64,000 bases of DNA from F1-120-MAGs118 sp013360535. GTDB lineage: Bacteria > Planctomycetota > UBA1135 > GCA-002686595. Made by a program: the position numbers and the translations under genes. This document shows positions 43,987 through 56,304 of the stretch, one piece after another. Position 1 is the first letter of the stretch. The number at the start of each line of letters is the position of its first letter. Under the pieces are notes generated by a model, which was not told where the DNA came from, did no database searches, and saw only the letters and a list, made by a program, of their open reading frames with translations. The stretch covers positions 1-64,000 of the forward strand of contig JAPKHC010000010.1 of NCBI GenBank assembly GCA_026647215.1. Reading direction: 5' to 3'.

Positions 43987-44739
43987 CTAGAGCGAGAGGC
44001 CCCCGTCGACGACGAAGGTCTGTCCGGTGATGTAGGAGCCACCGGGGCCGCACAGGTAGTCGACGAGCAGCGCGACGTCTTCCGGCGTGCCGGTGCGGCC
44101 GAGCGGGATCGAGGCGACCAGCGCCTCCTTGGCCTTGGCGTCGATGGCGGCCGTCATGTCGGTGTCGATGTAGCCCGGCGCGATCGCGTTGCACGTGACG
44201 CGGCGCGAGGAGAGCTCCTTGGCGACCGAACGCGTCAGGCCGAACACGCCGGCCTTGCTGGCGGCGTAGTTGACCTGCCCCGCGTTGCCGGTGACGCCGA
44301 CGACCGAGCCGATGTTGACGATGCGGCCCTGGCACTTCATCAGCGTGCGCGCGGCCGCCTTGACGAAGTTCCAGGTGCCCTTGAGGTTGGTCTGGATCAC
44401 CGCGTCGAAGTCCTCCTCGCTCATGCGCAGGAGGAGCTGGTCACGCGTGATGCCAGCGTTGTTGACGAGCAGGTCGAGCCCGCCGAGGTCCGCCTGCACC
44501 TTGGCCACGAGCTCCGCCACGGCCGCCGTCTTGCCGACGTCGACGCCGTAGGCCTGCGCCCGGGCTCCCGCCGCTACGCACAGGTCGACCGTGCCCTGGG
44601 CACGCTCCGGCGTGGTCGCGACACAGGCCACGGAGGCCCCGCGGCGCGCGAGCTGGACGGCAATGGCACGCCCGATGCCACGGGACGCGCCCGTGACGAG
44701 GGCCACCTTGCCCTTGAGGTAGGGATCGAGTTCGGTCAC
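43987..44739 (-). CDS. fabG: 3-oxoacyl-ACP reductase
   Basis: A 250-residue NADPH-dependent short-chain dehydrogenase. The Rossmann motif is TGASRGIG (16-23), then LVNNAGI (91-97), and the catalytic triad Ser145, Tyr158, Lys162. The start is a GTG at 44739, since no ATG precedes the conserved N-terminus. It reduces beta-ketoacyl-ACP in fatty acid elongation. It lies 80 nt after fabD. Confidence 0.96.
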   Translation of the reverse strand: MTELDPYLKGKVALVTGASRGIGRAIAVQLARRGASVACVATTPERAQGTVDLCVAAGARAQAYGVDVGKTAAVAELVAKVQADLGGLDLLVNNAGITRDQLLLRMSEEDFDAVIQTNLKGTWNFVKAAARTLMKCQGRIVNIGSVVGVTGNAGQVNYAASKAGVFGLTRSVAKELSSRRVTCNAIAPGYIDTDMTAAIDAKAKEALVASIPLGRTGTPEDVALLVDYLCGPGGSYITGQTFVVDGGLSL

Positions 44740-44819
44740 GACAGACGGTTCTGGGGATTGCGGGGGATTCGAACGACGGGCGGGCGCCTTTTCAAGGGGC
44801 GGGACCCGCGTGGAGGGGC

Positions 44820-45761
44820 TCAGGCGCTCGGGGCGCCCTCGGGCGAGGCCTGCAGGTCGGCCGGGATGGCCACCGAGCGCACGCGGGCGCGCTCGTCGAT
44901 CTTCGAGAACAGGCCCGCGAGCACCTTGCCCGGGCCGGGCTCGAGGTACTCGGTGATGCCCTGCCCCACCGCCCAGCGCATGCTCGCCTCCCACAGGGTC
45001 GGCGCGCAGACCTGCAGGGCAAGGTTCTTGGCGATCTGGGCGGGCGAGGTCTCCGGTGCCGCGGTGACGTTCGTGACGAACGGGATGCGCGGGGCCGAGA
45101 GGCTCACCGAAGCGAGCGCGCGGGCGAGGTCCTCGGCGGCGGGGCGCATGCACTCGGAGTGGAAGCCGCCGGCGACGACGAGGCGCCGCGTGCGGCGCAC
45201 GCCGTGGTCCTTGGCGACCGCCTCGAGGTGATCGAGCGCCGCGACCTCGCCCGAGACGATGATCTGTCCCGGCGCGTTGAGGTTGGCGACCGAGCAGATG
45301 CCCTTGGTCGCACCCGCGGCGGCGACAGAGCGCGCCTGCTCCTCGGTGGCCCCCATCAGCGACACCATGCCGCTCTTGATCTGCTCGCTCGCGCGCTGCA
45401 TGGCCTCGCCGCGCAAGCGCACGAGCCGCACCGCGTCCGCGAACTCGAGCGAGCCCGCGAACCACAGGGCGGTGTATTCGCCGAGCGAGAGTCCGGCGGT
45501 CATGCGCGAGCCCTTGGCGTCGAAGCCACGCTCGATCAGCACACGCAGGATCGCGATGCTCGTGACGAGGATGCCCGGCTGCGCGATGTCGGTGCGGTTG
45601 ACCTCGTCGCCACGATTCCAGCAGGCGTCCTCGAGCGAGAAGCCGAGCACGCGGCTGGCTTCCGCGAAGGTCGCCTTGGCGGTCGGGAAGGCCTCGCACC
45701 AGTCCTTGCCCATGCCGGCGAACTGGGCGCCCTGACCCGGAAAGAGAACGGCTTCGCTCAT
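44820..45761 (-). CDS. fabD: Malonyl-CoA:ACP transacylase
   Basis: A 313-residue acyltransferase. VLFPGQGAQFAGMG is present at the start; the active-site serine is Ser92 and the catalytic histidine His201, at the same numbers as in E. coli. The serine context is GLSLGEY rather than GHSLGE. It loads malonyl groups onto ACP. It is preceded by fabH after 61 nt. Confidence 0.95.
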   Translation of the reverse strand: MSEAVLFPGQGAQFAGMGKDWCEAFPTAKATFAEASRVLGFSLEDACWNRGDEVNRTDIAQPGILVTSIAILRVLIERGFDAKGSRMTAGLSLGEYTALWFAGSLEFADAVRLVRLRGEAMQRASEQIKSGMVSLMGATEEQARSVAAAGATKGICSVANLNAPGQIIVSGEVAALDHLEAVAKDHGVRRTRRLVVAGGFHSECMRPAAEDLARALASVSLSAPRIPFVTNVTAAPETSPAQIAKNLALQVCAPTLWEASMRWAVGQGITEYLEPGPGKVLAGLFSKIDERARVRSVAIPADLQASPEGAPSA

Positions 45762-45822
45762 CGGAGTTCGTTCGGAAGTGCGGGGATGTGGAGTCTTGCG
45801 GGGAGCTCGAGCGCGCGGGCTC

Positions 45823-46812
45823 TCACCAGCGCAGCAGCGTGCCGCCCCAGGTGAGGCCGGCGCCGAAGGCGCAGAACACGACCAGCTTGCCCTTCTCGAT
45901 CCGGCCCTGCGCGAGGGCCTCGTGGAAGGCCATCGGCACGGTCGCCGCCGACGTGTTGCCGTACTTGTCGATGTTGACGAAGCACTTGTCCATCGGCCAG
46001 TCGAGGCGCTCGAGCGCGGCCTCGATGATGCGTGCGTTGACCTGATGCGGCACGACCAGCGAAACCTCGTCGCGCGGGAAGCCCTCGGCCATCTTCTCGA
46101 TCAGCTCCGCCATGCGCAGCACCGCGAAGCGGAACACCTCGCGACCGCGCAGCGTGATGAAGTGGTCGCCGCGGGCGACGCTCTCCGCCGTCGGCGGGAC
46201 GCGCGAGCCACCGCCGCGCATGTGGATGAACTCGTAGCCCGAGCCGTCGGCGCCGAGCGTCGAGCGCAGGATCTCGCCGCGGCCACACTCCGCGTGCGGG
46301 GCGAGCACCATCGCGCCGGCCCCGTCGCCGAACAGGATGCACGAGGCACGATCCTGCATGTTGAGGAAGCGCGAGAGCGTCTCGGCGCCCAGCACGAGCA
46401 CCTTCCGCGCGCGACCGGCGGCGATGAAGCTCTCCCCTGTGTGCAGCGCCGTGAGGAAGCCCGTGCAGGCGGCGTTCACGTCGAAGGCGCCCGCGTTCAC
46501 CGCGCCGAGCTTGGACTGCAGGATCGCGGAGCAGGAGGGCAGCAGGAAGTCGGGGGTCAGCGTGCCGACCACGATCAGGTCGAGCTCCTCCGGCTTCACC
46601 TTGGCCGAGTCCAGGGCCTGCCGGGCCGCCTCGAGGCACAGGTCGCTCGTCGCCTGCGACGCCTCGGCGAAGTGCCGCTCCTTGATGCCGGTGCGCTGGA
46701 CGATCCACTCGTCGGACGTGTCCACGAGCTTCTCGAAGTCGTGGTTGGTCATCACGACCGGGGGCGCATAGGAACCCGTGCCGGCAATGCCGACCGCAAC
46801 GCGTTGGGCCAT
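45823..46812 (-). CDS. fabH: 3-oxoacyl-ACP synthase III
   Basis: A 329-residue condensing enzyme that starts fatty acid synthesis from acyl-CoA. The catalytic triad is Cys116 (NAACTGFL), His256 (VVPHQVNARI) and Asn286 (DKYGNTSAAT). The ATG at 46812 begins MAQRVAVGIAGTGSY. It is separated from plsX by 272 nt, unusually far for this operon, and that gap holds repeat copy 7. Confidence 0.96.
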   Translation of the reverse strand: MAQRVAVGIAGTGSYAPPVVMTNHDFEKLVDTSDEWIVQRTGIKERHFAEASQATSDLCLEAARQALDSAKVKPEELDLIVVGTLTPDFLLPSCSAILQSKLGAVNAGAFDVNAACTGFLTALHTGESFIAAGRARKVLVLGAETLSRFLNMQDRASCILFGDGAGAMVLAPHAECGRGEILRSTLGADGSGYEFIHMRGGGSRVPPTAESVARGDHFITLRGREVFRFAVLRMAELIEKMAEGFPRDEVSLVVPHQVNARIIEAALERLDWPMDKCFVNIDKYGNTSAATVPMAFHEALAQGRIEKGKLVVFCAFGAGLTWGGTLLRW

Positions 46813-47002
46813 CGGTGGAGAGGGTCTGGGTCTGGTGGAAGGGCGAAGCGGCCCGAACCTCGCCAAGGATGGCAGGAGGAGGAGCCCTGAGGCGATACGG
46901 CCGGGATGATAGCGAGCGCGACCCGCCGGGGCCTCGTTCCTGATCCGGCGAATTTCAGCGCAGCGGAACGCGCGCTGGCGTTTCGCGGGCCAATCGCTCA
47001 CG

Positions 47003-47087
47003 GACCGTGTGAGCCCCTTCACGGTCTCGCCGTGCGGCGCCGCCAAGCGACGGCGCAGCCAGGATCCCGAGAGTTCGCTGCGGCTCA
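47003..47087 (-). repeat. Stop-codon-anchored intergenic repeat, copy 7 (inside the fab operon)
   Basis: In minus orientation the plsX stop TGA (47087-47085) starts the element. A shortened ACTCTC marks hairpin A. Hairpin B is GCGCCGTCGC with the partner GGCGGCGCC, followed by GCACGGC and hairpin C, GACCGTG with CACGGTC (47026-47020 with 47009-47003), where the loop has grown to 10 nt while the stem pairing is kept. The next gene, fabH, is co-directional. Confidence 0.65.
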
Positions 47088-48104
47088 GACCGTCGGCGCG
47101 CGCAGGCCTTCGACGATGTGCTCGTTGACGCGCGAGTCGATCGTGCGCGCGGCGACCGCGAGCGCGTTGGCGACCGCGACATGGTCCGAGCGCCCATGTC
47201 CCTTGACGACCACGCCCTTGCAGCCGAGCAGCAGCGCTCCGCCGTACTCCGCGTAATCGATGCGCTTCTTCAGGTTGCCGAGCGCTTCCTTGCCCCACTG
47301 GGCCTGGTGCGCGCGCAGCTCGCCAAGCATCAGCTGCAGCATGAAGGCGGAGAATCCCTCGAGCAGCTTGAGCACCACGTTGCCCGTGAAACCGTCGGTC
47401 ACGACGACATCGGCGACCGAGTCGAAGATCTCGTTGGCCTCGATGTTGCCGACGAAGTTGATGCGGCCCTTTTCCGCCTCGAGCAGCGGATAGGCTTCCT
47501 TGAGCAGGTCGGTTCCCTTGCTCGCCTCCGAGCCGATGTTGAGCAGACCCACGCGCGGATTCTCGACGCCGAGGCAGTCGCGCATGTAGGCCGCGCCCAT
47601 CGCGCCGAACTGCACGAGGTCCTGCGGCTTCGCCTCGCGGTTCGCGCCCATGTCGAGCAGCGTCACCGGCTTGCCTGTCAGGCTCAGCGTCACGCTGATC
47701 GCCGGACGGCGCACGCCTTCGAGCGTGCCGAGGCCCAGCGTGGCGGCGCCGACGACGGCCCCGGTGTTGCCCATGCTGACGAGCCCCGCCGCCGCGCCCT
47801 TCTTCACGGCGCCGACACACACGGCGATCGACGAGTCGGGCTTGGAGCGCAGCGCCGTCGCAGGCGACTCGGCCATGCCGATCACTTGACTCGCGTGCTG
47901 GATCGCGAAGTCGCCGCTGCCCAGCCCCACGCCTTCGAGCTCGGCGAGCTTCGCGCGGATCACGGCCTCGTCGCCGACCAGCAGGATGCGGGCGCGGTCG
48001 AGGCGACGCGGGTTGTCGGCGGCGCAGGCGGCGAGAGCGCCGCGCAGGGTCGAATCGGGGGCTTGATCTCCCCCCATCACGTCGAGAGCGATCCTGGAAG
48101 CCAT
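47085..48104 (-). CDS. plsX: Phosphate acyltransferase
   Basis: A 339-residue enzyme that makes acyl phosphate from acyl-ACP for phospholipid synthesis. It opens with RIALDVMGGDQAPDSTLRGA, and NIGSEASKGTDLLKEAYPLL and the VVVTDGFTGNVVLKLLEG block are at their usual positions. It follows rpmF after 135 nt, the common rpmF-plsX-fabH-fabD order. Its TGA is the first base triplet of repeat copy 7. Confidence 0.95.
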   Translation of the reverse strand: MASRIALDVMGGDQAPDSTLRGALAACAADNPRRLDRARILLVGDEAVIRAKLAELEGVGLGSGDFAIQHASQVIGMAESPATALRSKPDSSIAVCVGAVKKGAAAGLVSMGNTGAVVGAATLGLGTLEGVRRPAISVTLSLTGKPVTLLDMGANREAKPQDLVQFGAMGAAYMRDCLGVENPRVGLLNIGSEASKGTDLLKEAYPLLEAEKGRINFVGNIEANEIFDSVADVVVTDGFTGNVVLKLLEGFSAFMLQLMLGELRAHQAQWGKEALGNLKKRIDYAEYGGALLLGCKGVVVKGHGRSDHVAVANALAVAARTIDSRVNEHIVEGLRAPTV

Positions 48105-48239
48105 GACGCGAACTCCTCGGGCGAGAGAGACGGGGCTTGGGTCCTCGGATGGAGCAGCGAGCCCGGGCCACGCTGGCCTCGGGCCCGTTCCATCAGCGCC
48201 AAGCCCGCGCGGCGCAACGCGCCGCGGTGGAACCGACGA

Positions 48240-48446
48240 CTAGAACTCTTCCTTCTGGAAGACTTCGGTGCCCTTCTTGTCGGCACCCTTGGCGAAGGCG
48301 TAGTAGCCGCAGTTGTCGCACACGCGGTGCGTGCGGATGGCTGCGCTGCAGCGCGGGCAGTGGTTGGACGGCCCGACCTTGATCGCGAGGTGCGAACGGC
48401 GGATGCGGGTGCGGTGGTTGGAGTGACGACGCTTGGGATTCGGCAT
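48240..48446 (-). CDS. rpmF: 50S ribosomal protein L32
   Basis: A 68-residue zinc-ribbon ribosomal protein. The start MPNPKRRHSNHRTRIRRSH is typical, and the Zn ligands are two CXXC pairs (Cys30/33 and Cys43/46). It opens the fatty-acid operon, as in many bacteria. Confidence 0.96.
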   Translation of the reverse strand: MPNPKRRHSNHRTRIRRSHLAIKVGPSNHCPRCSAAIRTHRVCDNCGYYAFAKGADKKGTEVFQKEEF

Positions 48447-48595
48447 GGCAGCGCTCGCTGAAGCGGGCGGGTCCGGGAGATCGAAGGGCGTAGGAAGGTA
48501 CGGTGGCGGCCCCTCGCTGTCAACGCGGGGGGCGCGGGACGGGGCGAAAGCGCCCGCCGCCCAGAGGTTCCGGGTCGGCGCTTCGGCGGCTGGGA

Positions 48596-51271
<2,676 letters not shown>

Positions 51272-51403
51272 GGAATGTGGGGCTCGTGGGGAGCCGGGGA
51301 GTGTAACGGCGCGCGCGGCCCCAAGCAGCTTCCGCTGCAAGGAGCCGCGCACGGGAGTGCACGCTGTCGAGGTGGAGCGGACCGCCGAACGGCAGGGCCT
51401 CGC

Positions 51404-52576
<1,173 letters not shown>

Positions 52577-52871
52577 GGGTGGCGTTCCTCGTGCAGGCCT
52601 TCGGGGTGGAATCGGTGGTGCGGAGTGGGTTCGTTGGAGCCTGGAGGGCTCGTGGAGCTGGCGTGGTCCACGGCGGCCGTCGTTCGGGTCGGCTCCCCCG
52701 AGCGCATCTTCTGGCTCGCGAGACCGACTTGGGGACTGGGTTGGGGGGACTGGGTTGGGGCGGTTCGGGTCGCCGGGGTGCCGGAGAGCACCTCGGGGAG
52801 CCGGACCGGCCTTCTCGGGGCCGCCAAGGCCGATCGATTGGGCTTTGTTAGGACTCACGTTAGCCCCCGCC

Positions 52872-52903
52872 ACCGGTCGGGAAAAGCCCCTGCCGGTTTT
52901 TTT
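52872..52903 (+). terminator. Intrinsic terminator with a seven-T tract, plus strand
   Basis: ACCGGTCGGG pairs with CCCCTGCCGGT (one mismatch, one G-T), loop AAAAG, followed by seven T residues (52897-52903). It points along the plus strand, where no gene lies upstream for several kb, so it would end an unannotated transcript that starts in the recA upstream region. Confidence 0.5.
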
Positions 52904-52905
52904 CT

Positions 52906-52940
52906 GGGGGCGCGTCGAAGGCAACGACGCTCGGGCCCCC
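52906..52940. terminator. Hairpin downstream of the PfkB-family gene
   Basis: GGGGGC-GCGTCG pairs with CGACGC-(4 nt)-GCCCCC around a 7-nt loop. It is 29 nt beyond the minus-strand stop at 52969. There is no T-run on the minus strand. Confidence 0.45.
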
Positions 52941-52968
52941 TCCGCGGTCGCACCCAAACCGGATTTTT

Positions 52969-53871
52969 CTAGAGCGTGACGAACTCGAGCAGCTCGTTGA
53001 AGCGCGACTCGAGCTGCGCGCGGCGCTTGTGCTCGAGCACCTCGACGCCGAAGCCCTGCACGCAGAAGGAAGCCGTCACCGTGCCGTACAGCATCGCGCG
53101 CCGCAGCGTCGCGGGCTCGACGCAGTCCGCCCCCGCGAGGTACCCCATGAAGCCTCCGGCGAAGCAGTCGCCGGCGCCGGTCGGGTCGAGCACCTGATCG
53201 ACGGGGTAGGCCGGCAGCGCGTAGCGCACGCCCTCGCCGACGAGGAACGCGCCGTGCTCGCCCTTCTTGAGGATCACGTAGCGCGGTCCGAGCTCGCGCA
53301 CCTTCGCCGCCGCCTTGATCAGGCTGCGCTCGCCCGTGAGCATGCGCGCCTCCTCGTCGTTGAGCACGATGCCGTCGACGCGCCTCAGTACCTCGAGCAG
53401 CTCGTCGCGGCGGATCTCGATCCACAAGTTCATCGTGTCGGCCACCACGAACGCGGGCTGCGTGCACTGCTCGAGCGCGCGCAGCTGCACCTTCGGCTCC
53501 GCGTTGGCGAGGAAGACGTAGCGCGAGTCGCGGAAGGCCTTGGGCACCTTCGGGTCGAAGTGCTCGAACACGTTGAGCTGCGTCTCGAGCGTCGTGCGCG
53601 TGTTCCAGTCCGCCTCGTAGCGCCCCGCCCAGCGGAAGCTCTTGCCGTCGGAGACCTTCTCGACACCGCGCACGTCGACGCCGCGCGCGCTCATCATCTC
53701 GAGGTCCTTCTTCTCGAAGTCTCCGCCGACCACGCCGACCAGGCGCACGGCACCGAAGTTCGATGCGGAGACCGAGAAGTACACCGCCGAGCCACCGAGC
53801 ACGTTCTCGCGGCGGGCGTAGGGCGTCTCGATCGTGTCGTAGGCGAGCGTTCCGATGACGAGGAGCGACAT
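52969..53871 (-). CDS. PfkB-family carbohydrate or nucleoside kinase
   Basis: A 300-residue ribokinase-fold kinase. It opens with VIGTLAYDTIETP; the N-terminal Gly pair is in NVLGGSAVYFSVSASNFG (about 24-41), and the C-terminal signature is DPTGAGDCFAGGF (about 238-250) with the catalytic Asp. The substrate could be ribose, adenosine or another sugar; the sequence does not decide. The ATG at 53871 starts at the conserved strand. It lies 29 nt after the membrane protein gene. Confidence 0.85.
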   Translation of the reverse strand: MSLLVIGTLAYDTIETPYARRENVLGGSAVYFSVSASNFGAVRLVGVVGGDFEKKDLEMMSARGVDVRGVEKVSDGKSFRWAGRYEADWNTRTTLETQLNVFEHFDPKVPKAFRDSRYVFLANAEPKVQLRALEQCTQPAFVVADTMNLWIEIRRDELLEVLRRVDGIVLNDEEARMLTGERSLIKAAAKVRELGPRYVILKKGEHGAFLVGEGVRYALPAYPVDQVLDPTGAGDCFAGGFMGYLAGADCVEPATLRRAMLYGTVTASFCVQGFGVEVLEHKRRAQLESRFNELLEFVTL

Positions 53872-53900
53872 GCGATGGTTCTGGAGAGGGACGAAGGGGA

Positions 53901-55106
53901 TCAGGGGGACTTGGAGAGTTCGGCGCGCTCGGCCTCGGACATGCGGCCGCCCGGGGCGAGCACGAACAGGCCACCGGCGAGGCCGATGCCGATCATGCAC
54001 AGGCGCCACGCGATCGAGACCGCGAAGCCGACCGAGAACGTTCCGCCGAGCGCAGCGGTCATCTGGCCGTAGAGCATCTCGGTGACGCCGACGCCGCCGG
54101 GGGTCAACGGCACGGCGCTCGCGAGGTTGCCGACGGCGCCGACCACGACGTAATCGACGAGGCGCAGCGTCGTGTCACCGAAGGAGCGCCCGAGCACGAC
54201 CAGCGCCGCCATGACGCAGCTCTGGTTGACGATCGAGAACAGGAGCGCGAGCCCGAACTCGCGCGGCGAGCGCGAGTACACCGTGACGGCCTCGTCGATC
54301 TTGCGGATCAGCTTCGAGCCCGGCAGGCGCTCGACCAGCCGGTCGAAGCCGATCGCGCGGCGCACCGTCGTGCTCAGGTAGGCCGGAATTCCGAGCGCCG
54401 CCGCCGCGAGCCCGAGGTAGATCGGCGCGCGCGGGTACGGGAACTTGTCGTCCTGCAGCACGATCGCGATCGCGCCCATCGAGGCGAGCACGAGCACGCC
54501 GATCAGGCGGTCGACGAGCACGCTCATCGCCGCCGCCGCGCGGCGCTCGGGGTGCGAGCGCGCGATCATCACGGCCTTGACGAGGTCGCCGCCGGTGAGC
54601 CCGGGCACGACGATGTTGAAGAAAAAGCCGATGAACGACAGCCGCGTCGCGTCATAGAGGCTCGAAGGGCAACCCGCGGCGCCCAAGAGCCGCCACCAGC
54701 GCGCGGCCGTCGCGAGCACACCGAGCGTCGCCAGCCCGAGCGCGATCACGAGCCCGCTCGACTCGACGTCGTGGAACACGCGCGGCATGCCGGGCTGCCA
54801 GGTGGTCGTCGCGCTGCGCTCGACCTCGATCACGTCGCCCTGTGGCTCCGCCCCGGTCCACTCCGCGGGCAGCGCTGCCCGCTCGGGCCCCGCCTCGAGC
54901 CGGAAACGCACGCGCTCGGCCTTCCACTCGCCCTCGATCACGCCGTGGTAGACGCGCGTTTCGGTGTCCGACTTGTGGCGCAGCTCGTCGCGCCACGGCA
55001 CGACGCGCACGACCAACGCGACCACCGCGACGGCGAGTACCAGCTTGAGCACCGTGAGCCACGGACGGCTGCGCTTCGCCGGCCCCGCGGAATCCGGCGC
55101 GCTCAC
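53901..55106 (-). CDS. Flippase-like integral membrane protein (LPG-synthase TM family, UPF0104)
   Basis: About 401 residues from a GTG at 55106, overlapping the upstream stop by 4 nt. One helix at about 19-40 is followed by an extracytoplasmic segment of about 80 residues, then seven to eight further helices. FNIVVPGLTGGDLVKA (about 165-180) and SAVPLTPGGVGVTEMLYG (about 330-347) are the family signatures of the flippase-like domain in MprF-type enzymes. No catalytic aminoacyl-transfer domain is present. It may move a lipid across the membrane. Confidence 0.8.
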   Translation of the reverse strand: MSAPDSAGPAKRSRPWLTVLKLVLAVAVVALVVRVVPWRDELRHKSDTETRVYHGVIEGEWKAERVRFRLEAGPERAALPAEWTGAEPQGDVIEVERSATTTWQPGMPRVFHDVESSGLVIALGLATLGVLATAARWWRLLGAAGCPSSLYDATRLSFIGFFFNIVVPGLTGGDLVKAVMIARSHPERRAAAAMSVLVDRLIGVLVLASMGAIAIVLQDDKFPYPRAPIYLGLAAAALGIPAYLSTTVRRAIGFDRLVERLPGSKLIRKIDEAVTVYSRSPREFGLALLFSIVNQSCVMAALVVLGRSFGDTTLRLVDYVVVGAVGNLASAVPLTPGGVGVTEMLYGQMTAALGGTFSVGFAVSIAWRLCMIGIGLAGGLFVLAPGGRMSEAERAELSKSP

Positions 55107-56272
55107 TTCTTCGCTCCCGCGCTGTAGGCCGACCGCCCCTCGGCGAGCCACCAGTTCTGCCAGTCGAGTTCGCGCAGCGTGACGAGCCCACGCCCCGACA
55201 GCTTGCCGAGCGCCTTCATCGCCGCGAGGCGCACGCGCCCGTCGGGATGCTCGACCGCCGTCAGGTAGATCGCCTCGGCCCACTGTGCGCGTTGAGCGGC
55301 CCCGCGCTCGCCTTCCAGTGCGGGCAGCCCGAGCGCCGCGACGCACTCGAGCGCCGCGACCAGACGTTCGCCGCCGAGGCTGCTGAAAGGCGTGCGTGCG
55401 AGCAACTCCGCGAGCTTGCGTTCCCCGCCGATGCGCACGGCCGCGCGCACCGCCGCCGCCTGCACGCGCTCGTTGGGCCAGCCCGGATCCGAGCCGCCAT
55501 CGGGGAACGGCGGTGCGTCGACGAGCGCGAGCGCGAGCGCCTGCGTCGTCACGCGCCGCTGCAGGGCGCTCGCGAGCGGCTTGAGCGGTTCGAGTCGCGG
55601 ATCGCGCAGCACCCCGGTGCGCAGGAGCACGTTGATGCCGTGCAGGATGCGCAGCCCGTCGGCCAGCGCGAGCGGCAGCGCCGCGACTTCCGCGCAGGTG
55701 CGCTCGAGCTCCGCCCGCGCCTCGCCGCTGCGGGTCTCGAACCACTTGCGCGTCGCGGCGACGAGCTTGACCAGCGCCTCGTCGGCCTTCGCTTCGCTCG
55801 CTTCCGCGGCCCCCAGCTCGACCGGATTGGCGCCGAGCTCGAGCCGCGCTCCGGTGCGCCCGAGCTCGCGCAGCGCGATCTCGCGCGACGAGGCCCACGG
55901 GTCGAAGGCCGCCGCGCGCGCGAAGTACTCGACCTGCGTCGAGCCGGTCGCAAAGTCGTCGGAGTCGAACTCGCTGAGCTCCTCGAGCAGCTCCTGGCAG
56001 GACTCGACCGGATCCTCGACGGCCGACGCGCTCGGCTCGATCGCGTCGCGGCCCAGCGAGCGTGTCAGCGCCGAGAGCGCCGTGCGCGAGCCCCAGGCGA
56101 GGTCGGTCTCCTGCACCGCGACGAACGAATGCCGACCGGCGTTGGCGTGCAGCGCGTCGAGGTTCGCGGCCTTGGCGCCGACGAAACGGCAACCGCCGCC
56201 GAGCGCGGCGAGGCCGAGCAGGGCGACGATTCGCAAGGGCGAGAGCCCCGCTTGGCGCGCGAGTGACGACAT
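55103..56272 (-). CDS. Lipoprotein with HEAT-like repeats
   Basis: A 389-residue protein. The signal peptide ends in LAALGGGC. The rest is helical with paired segments resembling HEAT repeats, clear in the last 130 residues (VQAAAVRAAVRIGGERKLAE, then VRLAAMKALGKLSG). I find no enzyme motif. It is translationally coupled to the membrane protein by a 4-nt overlap, suggesting an envelope complex; tkt ends 32 nt upstream. Confidence 0.7.
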   Translation of the reverse strand: MSSLARQAGLSPLRIVALLGLAALGGGCRFVGAKAANLDALHANAGRHSFVAVQETDLAWGSRTALSALTRSLGRDAIEPSASAVEDPVESCQELLEELSEFDSDDFATGSTQVEYFARAAAFDPWASSREIALRELGRTGARLELGANPVELGAAEASEAKADEALVKLVAATRKWFETRSGEARAELERTCAEVAALPLALADGLRILHGINVLLRTGVLRDPRLEPLKPLASALQRRVTTQALALALVDAPPFPDGGSDPGWPNERVQAAAVRAAVRIGGERKLAELLARTPFSSLGGERLVAALECVAALGLPALEGERGAAQRAQWAEAIYLTAVEHPDGRVRLAAMKALGKLSGRGLVTLRELDWQNWWLAEGRSAYSAGAKK

Positions 56273-56304
56273 CGAAGGCCGAACAGATTACCGCAGGCGG
56301 CCCG

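Larger units (their letters stand above)
52577..52968. other. Gene-free region upstream of recA
   Basis: A 392-nt stretch without a gene. It contains a perfect tandem repeat of 14 bp (GGGGACTGGGTTGG, 52731-52758), a direct repeat CTAAC-N7-CTAAC on the minus strand (52847-52863), which could be an operator or promoter part, and two hairpins near the far end. I see no open frame in it that looks coding. Confidence 0.6.
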
